This document shows, in pieces, positions 1 to 9,797 of a DNA stretch of 64,000 bases (positions are counted from its first letter, which is position 1; each line of letters starts with the position of its first letter). The notes beneath the pieces are model-generated. The model saw only the letters and a program-made list of their open reading frames with translations, did no database searches and had not been told where the DNA came from. Origin of the DNA: Cristatella mucedo. Lineage: Eukaryota; Bryozoa; Phylactolaemata; Cristatellidae. The stretch lies in assembly GCA_009760855.2 (NCBI GenBank), contig WPIO01000001.1:16747501-16811500 (forward strand). Direction: 5' to 3'. The position numbers were made by a program, and so were the translations under genes.

Positions 1-1820
1 GCATTAAATGAACTTGAACTCTCTATTGGAGATCGAAATGAAAGTCTTCACACAAAGCTAGCAGAGAGCTTCTGATAAGCATGACTGATGACCGCTCCAT
101 TCAGAGCCGTTCGAGAAACGTCAGCTACAAGACCGCTTGATACGTAATTAGAGCCGCGGTTAAATTTCAATGGATTTCGTACGCATCACCACTGCGATAT
201 AAAAAGTACCTTGAATTATTGTGTGATCTTTTCAACAGAGGCACGCGTCATTCACAGTGAGACCCTCTGATAAAGAACTTTCCGAGGGTCGCAATATGCA
301 TAGTTGCACGGGTTCAAGAGAGTGCGCTTATGAGACGTGCGGCTTCCCTCGATTAAGTCGCCATATAGCAGTCGGCTGTATTTCTCGCCAACAGTATGCA
401 TTTCTTGACCGTTTATGTGTATCTACATTTAACTACCGCTGAAAGACTATCAGAGAGTACGCATAAAGTAGTGATAATGCAACTCGCGCCATTCAACGAA
501 GCTTCGCTCGAGCTGTGCCGCACTGAAACGTCCCGCAGGTGTCGCTGCTAGAAGCAGTTCGGACTATGTCACGTGGCCACCGTGCCTCTCGATTGGTCTC
601 CACGAGCCGGTGTTTCGGTTTGATAAGGGCCAAGGATGTGTGCCCGAAGGGAGGCCGTGGATTCGATCTCTCGGGCGAAGGATGCAAGGCGTATCTTAGT
701 AAATACCTTAGAATACGGCGGTTTCTCTCGACATTTTTCGTAATTTGTAGCTGGATCACTGTCAGCCTCCACGTGATCTCACACGACAGCAAGTTGTCTC
801 TCTTCCCACAATTGAACGACGTCACGCGGCTACGCTTACTTTGTGATAGACCTCGAGGCTATTGATAACGAGCCCCGAACCCGTTTTACTTGCTGCTCCG
901 AGCATTTTATACCTGCTGAGCTGAGCTCAGCTGGTCAATGGTAGGCTACAGCTGTGGCGGCAAGCGGGCTTAGCTTCGCTTATCAATGGCATTCAATGTC
1001 ATGTCATTGCTTGCAAGTGAGCGATTGAAACGGCTTTCCGTGGTACGGGTGTTTAAGCGGCCGATAATGTTTTCATCCTACGGCCCGCTTCAGTCCGCCG
1101 CGTGCATTCTCCCCGTCCGCTGCATTCCAGACAGCGCTTGTCCACGTTAAGTTCTTTTCTCGACCAGTGCCATACTGTACACGGCGACTACGCTTAAAGT
1201 GTCAAATGACATCAATGACTGGAAGTGCGACAGTAAAGTTTCACGAGCTAGGAAAGACGCAGCCACGGTTGGTGCCATTGTCGGCGCAGCATTTTCCAGC
1301 CGAGAGCCTTGCTTTTAATTGCGCCGTTCACTCTAACGTCTACTCTGCGACGATGTGACCGAGACCGTAGCGGGTACAATCGCGCCGTCAGTAGCGTGAC
1401 GTCGCGAATGAGCCAATTAGCTCACGCACAATGATTTATTCAGAAAGTGTCGCAGCCTTGAGATGGACACTCCGCTGGCAATCAGATTTGACAAGACATT
1501 CAACGGCAGCAGGCTTTACCCTTTTAAGCATTTATAATTAGCTTTATATCGGCTCGTTTTATCGCATTACATCCGTAGCTCGATAGTCACTCGAGACACT
1601 TGGTGGTGTCAAGCGGAAATTAACCGTGATCACAGCGTTCTCTGTTTTGTGCTCGTGTCACAGGCATATGTGAGAAGCACGACTCGCTGTTAAGGTCATG
1701 GTCAGCTCGTAGCAGCCAAGCAGTTAGGCTCGTACTCCAAAGCCAGCGTGGGTTTATGGCAACAGGCACTATCACGAGACGATTATATAGCGTCACTTGA
1801 GCTAATAGTCCATTACCAAA
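1..1820. other. No gene recognised
   Basis: I see only short chance ORFs here, with no convincing splice sites, domains or repeats. Base composition is mixed. Confidence 0.5.
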
Positions 1821-1821
1821 T

Positions 1822-1903
1822 GATAAAAATAATAACGTGCCATTTATATAGCGCCCTGCGAGAACTTAATCTCCATCCAGAAGCTTTACAATTCGCTGCA
1901 AGA
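1822..1903 (-). mobile_element. LINE f1-type 3' tail fragment
   Basis: The reverse complement of the f1 tail is readable: 'TATATAGCGCCCTGCGAGAA', then an 'AGAAGCTTTACA' stretch matching the 'AGGCGCTTTACA' of better copies, with AAT-rich sequence on the 3' side. No coding part is attached, so it is either a very short 5'-truncated LINE or the tail of a SINE. Confidence 0.6.
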
Positions 1904-1949
1904 GAATCGATACCAGTTTTTGATGAAATTTAGTATATATTTTTAATAC

Positions 1950-1950
<1 letters not shown>

Positions 1951-2046
<96 letters not shown>

Positions 2047-2054
2047 ATATATAT
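1951..2054. repeat. (AT)n microsatellite
   Basis: About 104 bp of nearly pure AT dinucleotide repeat, with one TTT interruption near 2,032. Confidence 0.95.
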
Positions 2055-3000
2055 AGGGTCCTACGGTTCACTGGTTTGCCCACGCATTCTTTCCGAATTC
2101 TACACTGAATCCTGCAGATCTTCTGAGTTCTAATTCGGTAGCAATAATGCAGGAGTTCCCATCACAGTCACATAGGTCAAGGTTATGGATAAACATCATA
2201 CTGCAACAATTTTTAACCTTTAAAATCAGCTGCAACACGGCAGTCATAAATGAACAGAAATACTTGAATTGATTCTTGATCGTCACTGACGTCTGTCTTC
2301 TTGCGTCTGCTGTTGTCACGTGAACCGTGGCACCCTATGCTCAAGCAACATCTCCATAGTAACCATACGGTTTCCACAACCAGCACGTGACGTTCTCTAA
2401 GCAAAATCATCGCAAACGGATAACCGCAACAAAACCATATCGCTAGGCATGGTTATTTCAATTGGTAGAGCACACTATAAATACTGCTACGGCTGCACAC
2501 CGAGATATTCTTCAAAAGTGATTAGGGTATTTCTTTAAGTCGCTATCTTAGTATCGCCATAAATGCAGCGCTTCTTTAAACAGCCGAATGCTGGTCCTGA
2601 CTGGACTGAGCGTTTAAATCCCCAGCAGCTCTTCTGTTACGGAACTCTTCAGGTATAGACCACCTGGAATTAAGCTTAGGCGTGTAACTAGGCTAGCAGA
2701 ATACTTCCGGTCATGGCCCCTTCACAACGGCCTTTGTGCAGACTGAGGTGCTCGGCTGAGCCAAGTATGGCTGGTATTCGAGGGAGTGGACGAGAGTGGA
2801 GCGCAGCCCCACTCTCTACCAATGGGCATAGTCCACAAGACCAACTACCAGTGGTCGTTGCATCACTACAAATCAATTAGGAACTGGGAATTGTTCAAGT
2901 AATTTCAAACTGAAGGGCGACTGGAGGCCGTCTACCGATGAAATGAACGCCGAAAAAGCAATTTGGCCTTGAGCGGGGAGTTGTATCGCAACGTCTGGTT
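2055..3000. other. No gene recognised
   Basis: Only short chance ORFs, with no domain, splice pair or clear repeat match to the rest of the window. Confidence 0.45.
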
Positions 3001-3004
3001 CGTC

Positions 3005-3175
3005 GTTGTTCGCCTAGGGGTGAGCTGCGTGCACTTTACGACTCAGGTCGTTGGTTCCAGTCCTGCAGCAAGCCATTAGTTATTGCCAGATGCCAGCGTC
3101 AGTGATAGCCACTAAGGCTAGTCATCAGCCATTTAAATGTGGTTTTTGAATCAGCTGACCCTTACTTCTTTTTTT
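3005..3175 (+). mobile_element. tRNA-derived SINE S1, diverged copy
   Basis: A tRNA-like head has a B-box-like GGTTCCAGTCC at 3,053-3,063. It is followed by a body with 'GTGATAGCC...AAGGCT' and 'AATCAGCTGA'. The same order of blocks occurs in the cleaner copy at 11,083-11,268, so this is a dispersed element and not a tRNA gene. AAT-rich sequence follows at about 3,311-3,365. Confidence 0.6.
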
Positions 3176-3414
3176 GCTCTGCGTGGTGAGATGCAGACTG
3201 TAACCTAATCAGCCATTGAGGCTATCTGCGACTTTAAACGCAGCGCTTTGAAGCCGCGGCTTTAAGCTTCCACTCGCGCGCTCGAGCCTAACTCCGATGC
3301 ACTGTGTGAATCAATTTATATAATAATAGTAATCGTAATAGTAATAATAACATCATAACAATAGTGCATAAGTATGGTTAAAGGTAATATACACAGTGTC
3401 TACATGTAAATATG

Positions 3415-3575
3415 GTTTGTCCCAGCGGTTAAGGCGCTCACCCCGACCAAGGTCAAAGTGAATGTATTTGATGGCCGAGGTCATGGGCTCGAGCTACAAA
3501 GCATAAGTGAAGCGGCTGAATAGATATTAACTTCTCTCAAGGTGCTACACAAATGTATTATATTTATTTTATGTT
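3415..3575 (+). mobile_element. tRNA-derived SINE S2 with LINE-type tail
   Basis: The head is tRNA-like: CCCAGCGGTTAAGGCG (A-box region), an inserted segment 'GACCAAGGTCAAAGTGAATG', then a degenerate B box GGGCTCGAGC. The tail reads 'GAAGCGGCTGAATAGATATT...CTCTCAAGGTGCTACACAAATG', a diverged version of the f1 LINE 3' end, and finishes AT-rich. Minus-strand copies at 4,865-5,030 and 57,550-57,700 share the head-plus-tail order. The element abuts a minus-strand f1 copy that lacks its own 3' tail. Confidence 0.65.
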
Positions 3576-4372
3576 AGTGGTAGCATGCACGGTGTCAGCA
3601 CGCATCAGGACACAAGGGAAAGTCACAAGGCCTACTAAATGCTGTGAGAAATCGGTGCGTTTTGTAGCTTCTTTTTGAATTCCGCCAAGTCAGGGGATGT
3701 CGTGAAGTCTGTCGAGAGCAAGCTCCAGGCTTTTGTTGCCCACGAAATAAAGGCTCGGTCTCCAAACGACTTACGATTCATCCGAGGAATAGCTAAACAA
3801 TTTGTCAGAAAAGCGGGCGGTATGATGCCTATCCTGGCGGGTGAATAGTCCTGATAGGTAATAGTGATAATAACAATACATTTTTTATAGTGCCCTCAGA
3901 GAACTCAAAATCTTTCTAACCACTTTACATTTGCTGCCTTGTCGAGGGCGTGTCGAAACCTTCCTCCTTTGCCCCGCCGCACCCTCCAGCTGCGGGAAGG
4001 TTCGAGAAAGCCTCGAGATCCTGTGGCCCGCCCGCTGGCACGCGCCTCGTGCAGCGGTTGTCGGCTGCAGCCGCAGAATGGAGGAATATAAAAGTGAGTG
4101 ACAAAGCATTGAAGTCAATGCGCTACTCGATTGGAAGCCTGTACAGGTCTGCGAGAAATGATGCAATGTGGCAGCTGCCACGCTCACGCCAGACAACTGG
4201 TTGCACGGGCCGGTAAACCAGCAAGCTGTGAATTACAGAAGTCGAGACGGGATGTCACAAATACGTTAACAATTTGGATGCTGTATCCCTATCTAAGCAA
4301 GCCCAAATTTTAGGAATGTTATGTAGCAGAAACTAGGCAGACTCGACTATAGAGCTGATGTGGTAGCATATA
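3571..4372 (-). mobile_element. LINE f1 fragment, RT C-terminal region, interrupted
   Basis: On the minus strand this matches the region after the reverse transcriptase in the f1 copies at 43.0-44.3 and 23.0-23.7 kb. Blocks recognisable on the plus strand include 'AGCATGCACGGTGTCAGCACG', 'AAGTCAGGGGATGTCGTGA', 'CTCCAGGCTTTTGTTGCC' and 'AGTGAGTGACAAAGCATTG'. It is degenerate, with no continuous frame. A 0.2 kb insertion (3,860-4,062) splits it. The 3' UTR and tail are missing at the left, where SINE S2 begins. Confidence 0.75.
3860..4062 (-). mobile_element. Insertion with f1-type tail nested in LINE f1
   Basis: Host f1 sequence stops at 'CCTGATAGGTA' and resumes at 'GGCTGCAGCCGCAGAATGG'. The insert, read on the minus strand, has a GC-rich body of about 130 bp followed by the f1-type tail (reverse complement 'TATAGTGCCCTCAGAGAACT', then 'CACTTTACATTTGCTG') and an AAT-rich end. 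The body does not match f1 coding sequence and has no clear A/B boxes, so it may be another SINE type or a chimera. Confidence 0.6.
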
Positions 4373-4559
4373 GTAAATTATAAGTTGTGTGCCAAGCTGC
4401 AATCTTCACGCCAGCTGCGACCAGAGAGCGACTAGAGAGAGAAAGTGAGAGAGCGTATCACCGCACGACTTTCGCCGGTACCGGAAAGTGTAGGGAAAGC
4501 CTCCACGAGTGGTCCGCCGCTGGCGCCGGCGCTGCGTCCGTAGAGTGACCTGGGAGTGA

Positions 4560-4697
4560 GACAAGAGAGAGAGCGAGATAGGAGAGAGAAGGGAGAGAGG
4601 AGAGAGAGAGAGAGTGGAGAGAGATAAGAGAGAGAGAGAGGAGAGAGAGAGAGGAGAGAGAGAGGTGAGAGAGGAGAGAGATAGAGAGAAAGAGAGA

Positions 4698-4746
<49 letters not shown>
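4560..4746. repeat. (GA)n array
   Basis: Imperfect GA/GAGAG repeat. The Ser/Leu-rich and Arg/Glu-rich ORFs across it are translations of the repeat. Confidence 0.95.
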
Positions 4747-4749
<3 letters not shown>

Positions 4750-4864
4750 TAGCGAGAGTGTGTGGCCACGTGGGGTGCGAAAGAAGAGAGGTTGAGCGAA
4801 GCTTGCAAATGACCGCTGCGTATAAGACGAATGACGATGGTGGATTTATCGACGGTTGGAAATG

Positions 4865-5030
4865 AATATAATTCGTTCGTATAGCGCCCAAAGAGAAATT
4901 AATCGCCATCCTGGCGCTTCGCATGTACCACGGTGTTCTTTCTCGAGAAAAGGTGACGTGCCACCTTGACGTCGGTCATTAAAGGCGAGCCCCTTAACCC
5001 CTGCGCCAAATCAGGGTAGGGCCGGTAGGA
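4865..5030 (-). mobile_element. SINE S2, minus strand
   Basis: Read on the minus strand, the head is 'TTTGGCGCAGGGGTTAAGGG' (A-box region), then a 'GACGTCAAGGTGGCACGTC' segment. It leads into an f1-type tail, reverse complement 'TATAGCGCCCAAAGAGAAAT...TGGCGCTTCGCATG'. The B box is degraded. The order of parts is the same as at 3,415 and 57,550. Confidence 0.6.
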
Positions 5031-6250
5031 GTGCTGCGTAAAAAATATGCCAGAATGTAATCTCTGGGAGCGGTTTAATCAGCTACATAAATTAGAGGTA
5101 GAAAAGAGGCTAGAGTATTCCGCGCTCCGTTGCGACCTTTCGCGTCCTTGGCGTCGGCTTGCCCGCTCGGAACGCTATTATTGGAGTATGGGACGTTCGC
5201 AAGCGTCCAGGTCAATGGGTCTAATAGAGACGGCCCGGCTAGATTTCAAGCCGCGCGGTACCTCAGCTCGGGTCGATAACCGCCATGGCCACGGAATCGC
5301 GCGTTGCTGGGTTGGCTTTGGCCATGCGCATACGTAAATAGAAGCTGCAATTAGCCGACGCTAGCTGGTTAGCTGGCCGGGGACGCGTGAGTAAATGTGC
5401 ACACAGATTAGCGCAGCCGCTAAACGCGGGGAGCGAGTGAAAGCTACTCCCTGCCGACGTCACTACATCCCCTGACTCGATGGTCTTTTTGAAAGAAGCT
5501 AAAAATCCACCTGTTCCTCTCTGCATCCGCCACCGGGTCTGCTGCGATTGCCCTTGCAGTTCGCATGCGCTTGCTCATGCTGCGCATATTATCGGCGACC
5601 AATTGACATGCTTCTGTTGCGTCATATGTAGAGTGCTGCCAAAAAATCGATACGACTATCTTAGTGCGAAATGCAAATTTCACTTTCATTGTTCGTACTA
5701 AGAGCGAGTGCGCGCGCACGACTAGAGATCGCCGCGCCTAGCGCGCCACTAACTGGCTCGTCGAATTAACTGAAGGCCAGCAGGTTCCCCCGGCTGAAGG
5801 CCGCGATTGGCGTGCCTGCGCCTCACGCACAGCGTGAGCATCAATTCTGGCGACTCTGACGACGAGTCCACTCTCAGCGGCGACCGGCACGGCACGACCG
5901 GCACTACACGAGACCGTGCGGGCCCGAACCGCACCGCTACGTCTCGCTCTCCTCGGAACTGGGAGTCGCAATATTATTACAAAACAATTAAACCAAAGAG
6001 TCGGCAATATCAATGCTGCCACTCCAATTGCGTCGTTGTCCCCGGCACGCACAGCGCCTCGAAAGTTGCAGATCGTCCCTTAAACTGAAGATTCGGGCGC
6101 GTGCGGAGCACGGTGAACTTTGCCTGCATCTCACTCAGCCAAACTCGCTCAACCTCGTGTCGTCCTTGACCTACCCGACTTGTCTAGCCTCCACTCTGAC
6201 ACGCGGTCCAATCTGAGCCCGTCGAAGTGTGACCTGAGCACTTTGTAACG
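5031..6250. other. No gene recognised; becomes GC-rich after 5.7 kb
   Basis: Several overlapping ORFs exist on both strands in the GC-rich part (5.74-6.2 kb), but I see no domain or convincing splice pair. None is called. Confidence 0.4.
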
Positions 6251-6465
6251 CAAGCGCAACATTCAAAGACGCCTTCTTCGACTGCTGCGAGCAGCTATGA
6301 AGACAGACTCTAAGACGATTTCAGCGGCAATGTCAACCAATCGGACAGCAGCCTCTTGCAATTGATTGCAGTAGCTTCGCGGACGCAGAATGGGAGGGGG
6401 CGCACGCGCGTCCCTACTTTTACGCTTTCGAGGCTTCGCGAAGCGCTGCTCGCTGTGTGGCTCAC

Positions 6466-6556
6466 CAGCGCTGACCGCGCTCTGCGGACCCGAGTCGTTG
6501 CGCTCTTCTTTCGGCTGGGCGTCGATCTTGCGTGGGGTATCGATATCGATCTCCAT
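6466..6556 (-). CDS. Candidate first coding exon, unknown protein
   Basis: On the minus strand an ATG in a strong context (GTCGCCATGGAG) opens a frame beginning MEIDIDTPRKIDAQPKEER. A good donor (GCGCTG|GTGAGC) follows after 91 nt, giving a phase-1 exon. The frame also stays open to 6,263 if unspliced, ending in an Arg-rich run, so a short intronless basic protein is an alternative. The peptide is acidic and polar, with no signal sequence and no known domain. The next exon was not found. Support rests only on the start context, the donor and a protein-like composition in a GC-rich island. Confidence 0.25.
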
Positions 6557-6748
6557 GGCGACTGGACTATAGCGGAGCTCTGGCACTGCCTTCGTAAATG
6601 CAGCGCCCTCCGCGATTGAGCCGCATTTCAGCTTCGACAGCAGCCGGCTCGCGCCTGCCTCTAAAGTGGACGGTGACCATCTTGGCTGCACCGCCCAGGC
6701 AGCGCGTATGAACGGGCTAATACGGCGGGGTTTGTTCGTAGGGCCAGC

Positions 6749-6791
6749 GCTCTATCCTGCTATGGGCTCAGCGCCCATAGCAGGATAGAGC
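6749..6791. repeat. Perfect inverted repeat, 19-bp arms
   Basis: Arms GCTCTATCCTGCTATGGGC (6,749-6,767) and its exact complement (6,773-6,791) flank a 5-nt loop, TCAGC. The core CTGCTATGGGC recurs in the palindrome at 6,832-6,858. Confidence 0.95.
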
Positions 6792-6831
6792 AGGCGGTGA
6801 GCTGGCTCGGTGCCAAACGTAGCCGCATTAG

Positions 6832-6858
6832 CTGCTATGGGCACTGTGCCCATAGCAG
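6832..6858. repeat. Perfect 27-bp palindrome
   Basis: CTGCTATGGGCAC, a central T, then the exact complement. It shares its CTGCTATGGGC core with the hairpin 41 bp upstream. Confidence 0.95.
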
Positions 6859-6988
6859 AAAGCGAGTTCAATCTGTAAATAAATGACGCCATCTCTCTTG
6901 GAACGAACGGGTGAACGTTCGCCGTCGCCTCTGTAAATTGGTGCGACGAGAGTTTCCACTGCGGCGGCGCTCGCCATAGCGGCGTCGC

Positions 6989-7064
6989 TCGCTGCTTCGC
7001 CAGCATTAGACCGCATTAGACTTAGCATTAGCCAGCATTAGACTCGCTGCTTCGCCAGCATTAG
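6989..7064. repeat. Short direct repeats of CAGCATTAGAC type
   Basis: 'GCTGCTTCGCCAGCATTAGA' occurs twice, with extra GCATTAG copies between, forming a small irregular tandem cluster. Confidence 0.8.
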
Positions 7065-7904
7065 ACAGCCGACGGATGCCAATTTTGTCACGTGCACTTC
7101 CTTTTGCTACGGCGCTTCTCTGCATTGCCCTTCAGTAAGTAAATCTGAATGAAAGTGAATGTTTGCACCAATTCGCCGCGGGTGAGCGAATGCTCGGTGG
7201 CCTTTCAATGCCGTGCGCACTGCCTGGCGGAGGGATACGGGTGCCGGGCGTAGCGTAATCCTGCCGCGGCTTAGTCACTCTCGCGGGCAGCGGCACTAGA
7301 AAGCCGCGCGGTCATGAAATTTGAGCTTTGCGGCCTTCAATGCCAGAGGTCATGCGCTACTAGGCGTATTGCTGAAATGCGACCCGGACGACTCACCATC
7401 TCTGTTTGACACGTGTGGCAATCAATAATCTTTGGGCAGCGATCCTAACTTCTCATAGGCGGCGTGGCCGCATTGCAAACGCGGCATAGCGACAGACAGG
7501 AGGCTAGCATCCGACTCTCATGGTACGACGGACGGCAGAAGCTAAGGCAGAGCGCTCAGTGAAACGCAGCCAGCTCGCCACGAGCACGCGCTGCCGCCGC
7601 GAGTTCTTTCTTTTTCGCTAAAATACGCTTTGCACGTAGCCACGTCGCGTAGTCGGCTGGGCGCCTCTGACTAAGAGGTGTCGGAGGTTATTTTTTGCCC
7701 CTGTTTAAGTGCAAAGGTCACTCCGCTCCCTGCTAGTTTCGTGCGGCAGATGCGGCCAGGCAACTGCGTAGCTGCGGTGTCTTCCTTCAGAAGTTCACCT
7801 TAGCGCCAGGGTCGGAGGTGCCTGAGCGCGCGTTCGCCGCCGCCGCTTCAGACGCGAAAGACGCGCCGGCGGCCGCGCAGCAATCTCGAGTCCGAGAGTA
7901 GTCG

Positions 7905-8018
7905 ATGGGCGCCGGCGGCGAGGCCCCGGCCGCAGCCTCCCACCGCGAGCGGCCGAGGCCTCGTATGCGCCAACTGCTTCCAGTGTGCTGTGCTGCTCCC
8001 AGGGGAGCTCTGGAGTGG
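7905..8018 (+). CDS. Candidate first coding exon, unknown protein
   Basis: ATG at 7,905 opens a 38-codon frame (MGAGGEAPAAASHRERPRPR, then a segment with two adjacent Cys ending in Glu-Trp). It runs to a near-consensus donor TGG|GTGAGT at 8,019. The start context is only fair, and no domain, clear signal peptide or downstream partner exon was found. The putative intron begins just before an f2 LINE fragment. GC-rich composition alone could produce such an ORF. Confidence 0.2.
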
Positions 8019-8054
8019 GTGAGTGTGCAAGCGACCACACCTCTGATGCACAGA

Positions 8055-8300
8055 TGTAATGCATCTCCGTCTGTAACTTCACAAAGTCATAAAGACCATG
8101 CGGGTGTTACGCAGGAGAGTTTTTTATAGCGCACTCACAGCCTAAGCGGCTTTCGGTACGCATTCGGTAGCCAACAGACTTCGTCTCACGAAATAGTCAG
8201 GAGAGCAGTTGAGGTAGTGAGTAGCATAGAAGTAGCAGCTCAGGACCGCTGAAAAGGATGTGCCATAGTCGACAGTAGGAGAGTAGTTGTCGTTAACCAA
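8055..8300 (-). mobile_element. LINE f2 3'-end fragment
   Basis: Minus-strand match to the C-terminal and 3' end of f2 (compare 29,600-29,920 on +). Plus-strand blocks include 'GGGTGTTACGCAGGAGAG', 'TTTCGGTACGCATTCGGTAG', 'CAGACTTCGTCTCACG' and 'CCGCTGAAAAGGATG'. It is 5'-truncated at about 8,300. Confidence 0.75.
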
Positions 8301-8425
8301 GGCGTCTTCGTAGGCCTTTCGCTCTGAGGACAACTTCACTGAGGAGAGACTTTCTCATATCACTGTAGTGCATTCTTTCATCCGACTAATTGTGGACCCT
8401 GATTACAGCTCCATTCACCATATGC

Positions 8426-8475
8426 AACGACAACTACTCTCCTACTGCCGACTACGGCACATCCTTTTCAGCGGT
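8426..8475 (+). mobile_element. LINE f2 fragment forming an inverted repeat with 8,245-8,294
   Basis: A 50-bp plus-strand piece of f2 ('CAACTACTCTCCTACTG...CATCCTTTTCAGCGGT'). It is the complement of 8,245-8,294 with two mismatches, so the two f2 pieces could form a stem with a loop of about 130 nt. Confidence 0.8.
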
Positions 8476-8814
8476 TCCGCCGCTGCGGTGACGGCGGCTT
8501 CGCGAGGGCTGCACGCTGCAGGGCGCGCGACTGAGCGCTGCCAAAGAGCGCCGAACGAGCGAGCGGCGGCGCCGAGGATGCGTCGGAACGCAGCGGATGC
8601 GCTACCTTCGAGCCGTCCGAGTCTTCGCAGGCTCTGAAGCTTCGTAGAGGGGTCATGAGCGTCATGAGCGGGTCAGCTTTTTCGGACGTGCCGAGTTGGC
8701 GTCGACTGGCCCGCAGCGGACGTGATTTCACCCATTCCACAGAAGGCGAGAGCGGGCAGAACGATCACCTAGCGGGTGGGCGTAGCCGCAGCGAGATGCC
8801 GCCTACGATCGCCG

Positions 8815-8820
8815 TATAAA
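8815..8820 (+). promoter_or_regulatory. TATA box of gene A
   Basis: TATAAA lies 92 bp before the ATG of gene A. TATA boxes at similar distances precede gene B and gene C exon 1. This would place the transcription start near 8,845 with a 5' UTR of about 60 nt. Confidence 0.55.
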
Positions 8821-8906
8821 TGCTCTCCACAAGCCACCGAGGATGGCAGTGAAGCAGCGAGTGCTGGCAGCAGTCGCAGCAGCAGCCGACAGCCGGAAGA
8901 GGCGAA

Positions 8907-9198
8907 ATGCGACGCTCGGTGGAAGGTGGCGCTCGTGCTAGTCGCGAAGATCCTGCAGCCGTTCTGCGAATTTTGCTGCTCGCTTTGGCAGTGGGCCTGT
9001 GCGAGGCGGCGGGTAAGGAAATGGCTGCGCTCGCCTCCTCTTTCCCTCTTTGAGCGAATGTCCCACCTTTTATTCCTCGTTCTTTCGCTCTTCTTTTTGT
9101 TTAAGCCATTTTCTCTCCGCACATGCACATACACGCACGAACGCATGCGCACACGCTGCCTCTGTCTGCTAACCGGAACTCATTCTTTCTTCGTTCCC

Positions 9199-9257
<59 letters not shown>

Positions 9258-9284
9258 ATCTCTCTCTGTCATCTCTCTCTCTCT

Positions 9285-9321
<37 letters not shown>

Positions 9322-9797
9322 TTCGCTACTCTCGTCACTATTGGCGCTGGGCGAGTTCCAATCCTTGCTCGCTCCACTTCTCTTGAATCGTGCCGCGACC
9401 ACTTCCGCTCGTGCCGGGTTCGCTGCGTTCAAGGGATGCGCGGCAGCGCATGCTTGCTCCTTCGCGGCGGCTCAGAGGCGATCGTGCAACGGCAAGAGCA
9501 CCTTCTTCTTCCTCTTCTCCTTTGTCTTCTATAGCGACGATGCGTTCGAGCGACGAGCCCAGCCCAGCCGCAGCAGTGCCCGCAATCAAGGTGCTGGCGA
9601 AGCGGTGGAACGCTGAGCGGTTCATGCTCGGCCCTGGCGGCGGCGGCTGCTCGTTCGAGGTGCGCTGTCACCCCGGGGCATCATGCCAGCCGGCGACGTC
9701 GGCAGGTATGGCGGCAGTAGCCGCCCATGCGGCCGGGTCCGGCAGATGCGAATTCCACGCTCGCTGCGGCTACTACTGCCGCTCCGGTCGCAGGTGA
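8907..9797 (+). CDS. Gene A: secreted six-cysteine peptide precursor, two exons
   Basis: The CDS is the join of 8,907-9,012 and 9,535-9,797 (122 aa). Exon 1 encodes a basic N-terminus and a hydrophobic signal core (VLRILLLALAVGLCEAAG), then a donor G|GTAAGG in phase 1. The acceptor TTCTATAG|CG follows a pyrimidine-rich tract, and the frame continues cleanly. Exon 2 has a short propeptide, a Lys-Arg site (residues 58-59), then a peptide starting WNAERF. Its cysteines are at 74, 80, 86, 107, 113 and 117. The end is Gly-Arg-Arg, a usual signal for C-terminal amidation. Gene B shares exon layout, Lys-Arg-Trp, cysteine spacing and the blocks VRC-x-PGA-x-C and FHARCGY-x-C. The stop sits in a donor-like CAG|GTGAG, so a further exon cannot be excluded. 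I infer a neuropeptide, hormone or other secreted disulfide peptide; I do not recognise the family. Confidence 0.72.
9203..9318. repeat. (CT)n array inside the gene A intron
   Basis: CT repeat with CTGTCAT interruptions, lying within intron 9,013-9,534. The array accounts for the Ser-Leu ORFs around it. Confidence 0.95.
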
